From positions 2,354,882 through 2,418,881 of the forward strand of contig CM020618.1 of NCBI GenBank assembly GCA_009829735.1: DNA of 64,000 nucleotides. The letters are read 5' to 3'. The translations under genes and the position numbers were made by a program. Positions 63,162 to 64,000 of this stretch are shown here, piece by piece. The stretch comes from Pyropia yezoensis. Its lineage: Eukaryota > Rhodophyta > Bangiophyceae > Bangiales > Bangiaceae. The notes under the pieces were generated by a model. The model was given only the letters and a program-made list of their open reading frames with translations. It was not told the DNA's origin and did not search any database. The first letter of the stretch is position 1. Each line of letters begins with the position of its first letter.

Positions 63162-64000
63162 CTGCAGTACCGCCCGTGGAAACAATGACGGTGGCGGCCA
63201 GTAGGTTGGCCGTTCAATACTACTGCGTGCTTTTCCCTTGGCATCTCGGTTGCACCCCAGGGCCCCAACCCCCCCTCCACCCCGCTCATCGACGGGGGGG
63301 GGGATGATGGCCGTGATGCCTCCCCAGTGCTCCTGCGCCTCCCCAGTGCACCCGCGTCAGACCAGAACACGCACACCCCGCTCGCTGCAGCACAAGGACC
63401 CCACCTTCGCTGCCAGCCATTGACCGTGACACCCTCCCCCCCCCCCCCTCCCCCCCCCCCATCCTCCCCCCCCCCTCCCCCCCCCCCATCCTCCTCCCCC
63501 GCGCGCTTGCCCTCCCCCCCCTCCCCCTGCCCCCCCCCCCCTCCCGCCCCCCCCCCTCCCCCTCTTCCACCCCTTCCCCCCCCCCTCTTGCCGCCGCTGC
63601 CGCCATGCACACCCAGAGCATGGTCGCAAATGGAACACCTCACCAACCGAGGCAGCTTTGCGCCGCTCTTCCCCACCGCGCCGCAGAAAGGCGGCCGCCG
63701 GAAAGAGGGCGCCCGTTGCTTGGAAGGAGTGGTCCCCGGCGGAGGGTGGCCGCCGCACGTGCGGGGTGGCCGACGCAGTGGGGTGACAGCCGTCGTAGGG
63801 GAGTGGCCGTCGCTAAGTGGGTTGGAGGGTGGCCGCGGCCAACAGGGGCTGCGCGTCGCCGCCGCGAGAAAGGCTCGACTGCCCAGCGGCGCCGGTGACG
63901 GCCGAAGGAAAGGGACGACAGCCGCGGGGGGGGGGACGCCGCCAGGGGGGCCTGGCCACCGCAGAGGTGTGGCCACAAAGGGGGGGTCACGGCGGAAGAG
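63162..64000. other. Right-edge region with a pyrimidine tract
   Basis: 63426-63597 is almost pure C with some T (ctccccccccccccatcctc type). After it, 63730-63990 contains several gtggccg/tggccac motifs at irregular distance. No gene recognised. Open frames on the minus strand (for example from 63976) are low-complexity. Confidence 0.55.
63426..63597 (+). repeat. Long C-rich pyrimidine tract
   Basis: About 170 bases of C with scattered T and rare A or G. It would be strongly G-rich on the minus strand. Length may be inexact in the assembly. Confidence 0.85.

Noticed and set aside
1..64000. tRNA, rRNA, CRISPR, prokaryotic operon or bacterial-type promoter
   Set aside because: No tRNA box pair, no spaced identical repeats of CRISPR type, and gene structure and presequences are eukaryotic.

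Overview
The window looks like nuclear DNA of a phycobilisome-bearing red alga with a very GC-rich genome, most like a bangiophyte (Porphyra/Pyropia type). The evidence is a chlorophyll synthase and a phycobilisome linker, both with N-terminal presequences of the kind seen on nuclear genes for plastid proteins. Other host genes are mostly intronless and rich in Gly/Ala/Pro, with long homopolymer G/C runs and pyrimidine-rich leaders. No database search was possible, so the genus is an inference.

Left half (about 1-31,100): nested, decayed Ty3/gypsy LTR retrotransposons of three families, labelled A, B and C here. A (minus, 1735-8293) has a 5' LTR, gag and a broken pol; its 3' LTR and terminal region lie far away and inverted at 29,584-31,118. 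B (minus, 12,133-23,213, containing a 500-N gap) has both LTRs, gag, pol with a chromodomain, and an extra antisense reading frame between integrase and the 3' LTR. C (minus, 23,214-29,583) has a 5' LTR, an intact gag and a pol with one nonsense codon. A second C-family copy (D, plus, 8,790-10,545) and an older B-family LTR plus fragment (10,546-12,132) are truncated. All families share a similar primer-binding site. Element A landed in a gene with a SANT/NAM-like domain. Its two halves (8,294-8,562 plus; 31,119-31,908 minus) end exactly at the A LTRs, with near-identical 5-bp target duplications, yet lie on opposite strands. Together with the assembly gap and the duplicated sequence on both sides of it, this points to a real inversion or to a scaffold misjoin at 14,356-14,855.

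Middle (32,265-36,020): a 92-bp tandem repeat, then a base-poor, less GC-rich spacer.

Right half (36,021-64,000): host genes. In order they are a secreted or surface single-pass membrane protein; chlorophyll synthase and a phycobilisome linker as a divergent pair; a plastid-type FAD synthetase; a five-finger C2H2 protein; a decaying coding region; a large TMCO4/DUF726-like hydrolase-fold membrane protein interrupted by a frame break in a 12-base homopolymer; a six-span membrane protein; and a two-gene block ending in a probable MULE-type transposase. The chlorophyll and phycobilisome genes share one 694-bp intergenic region, the clearest functional link among neighbours.
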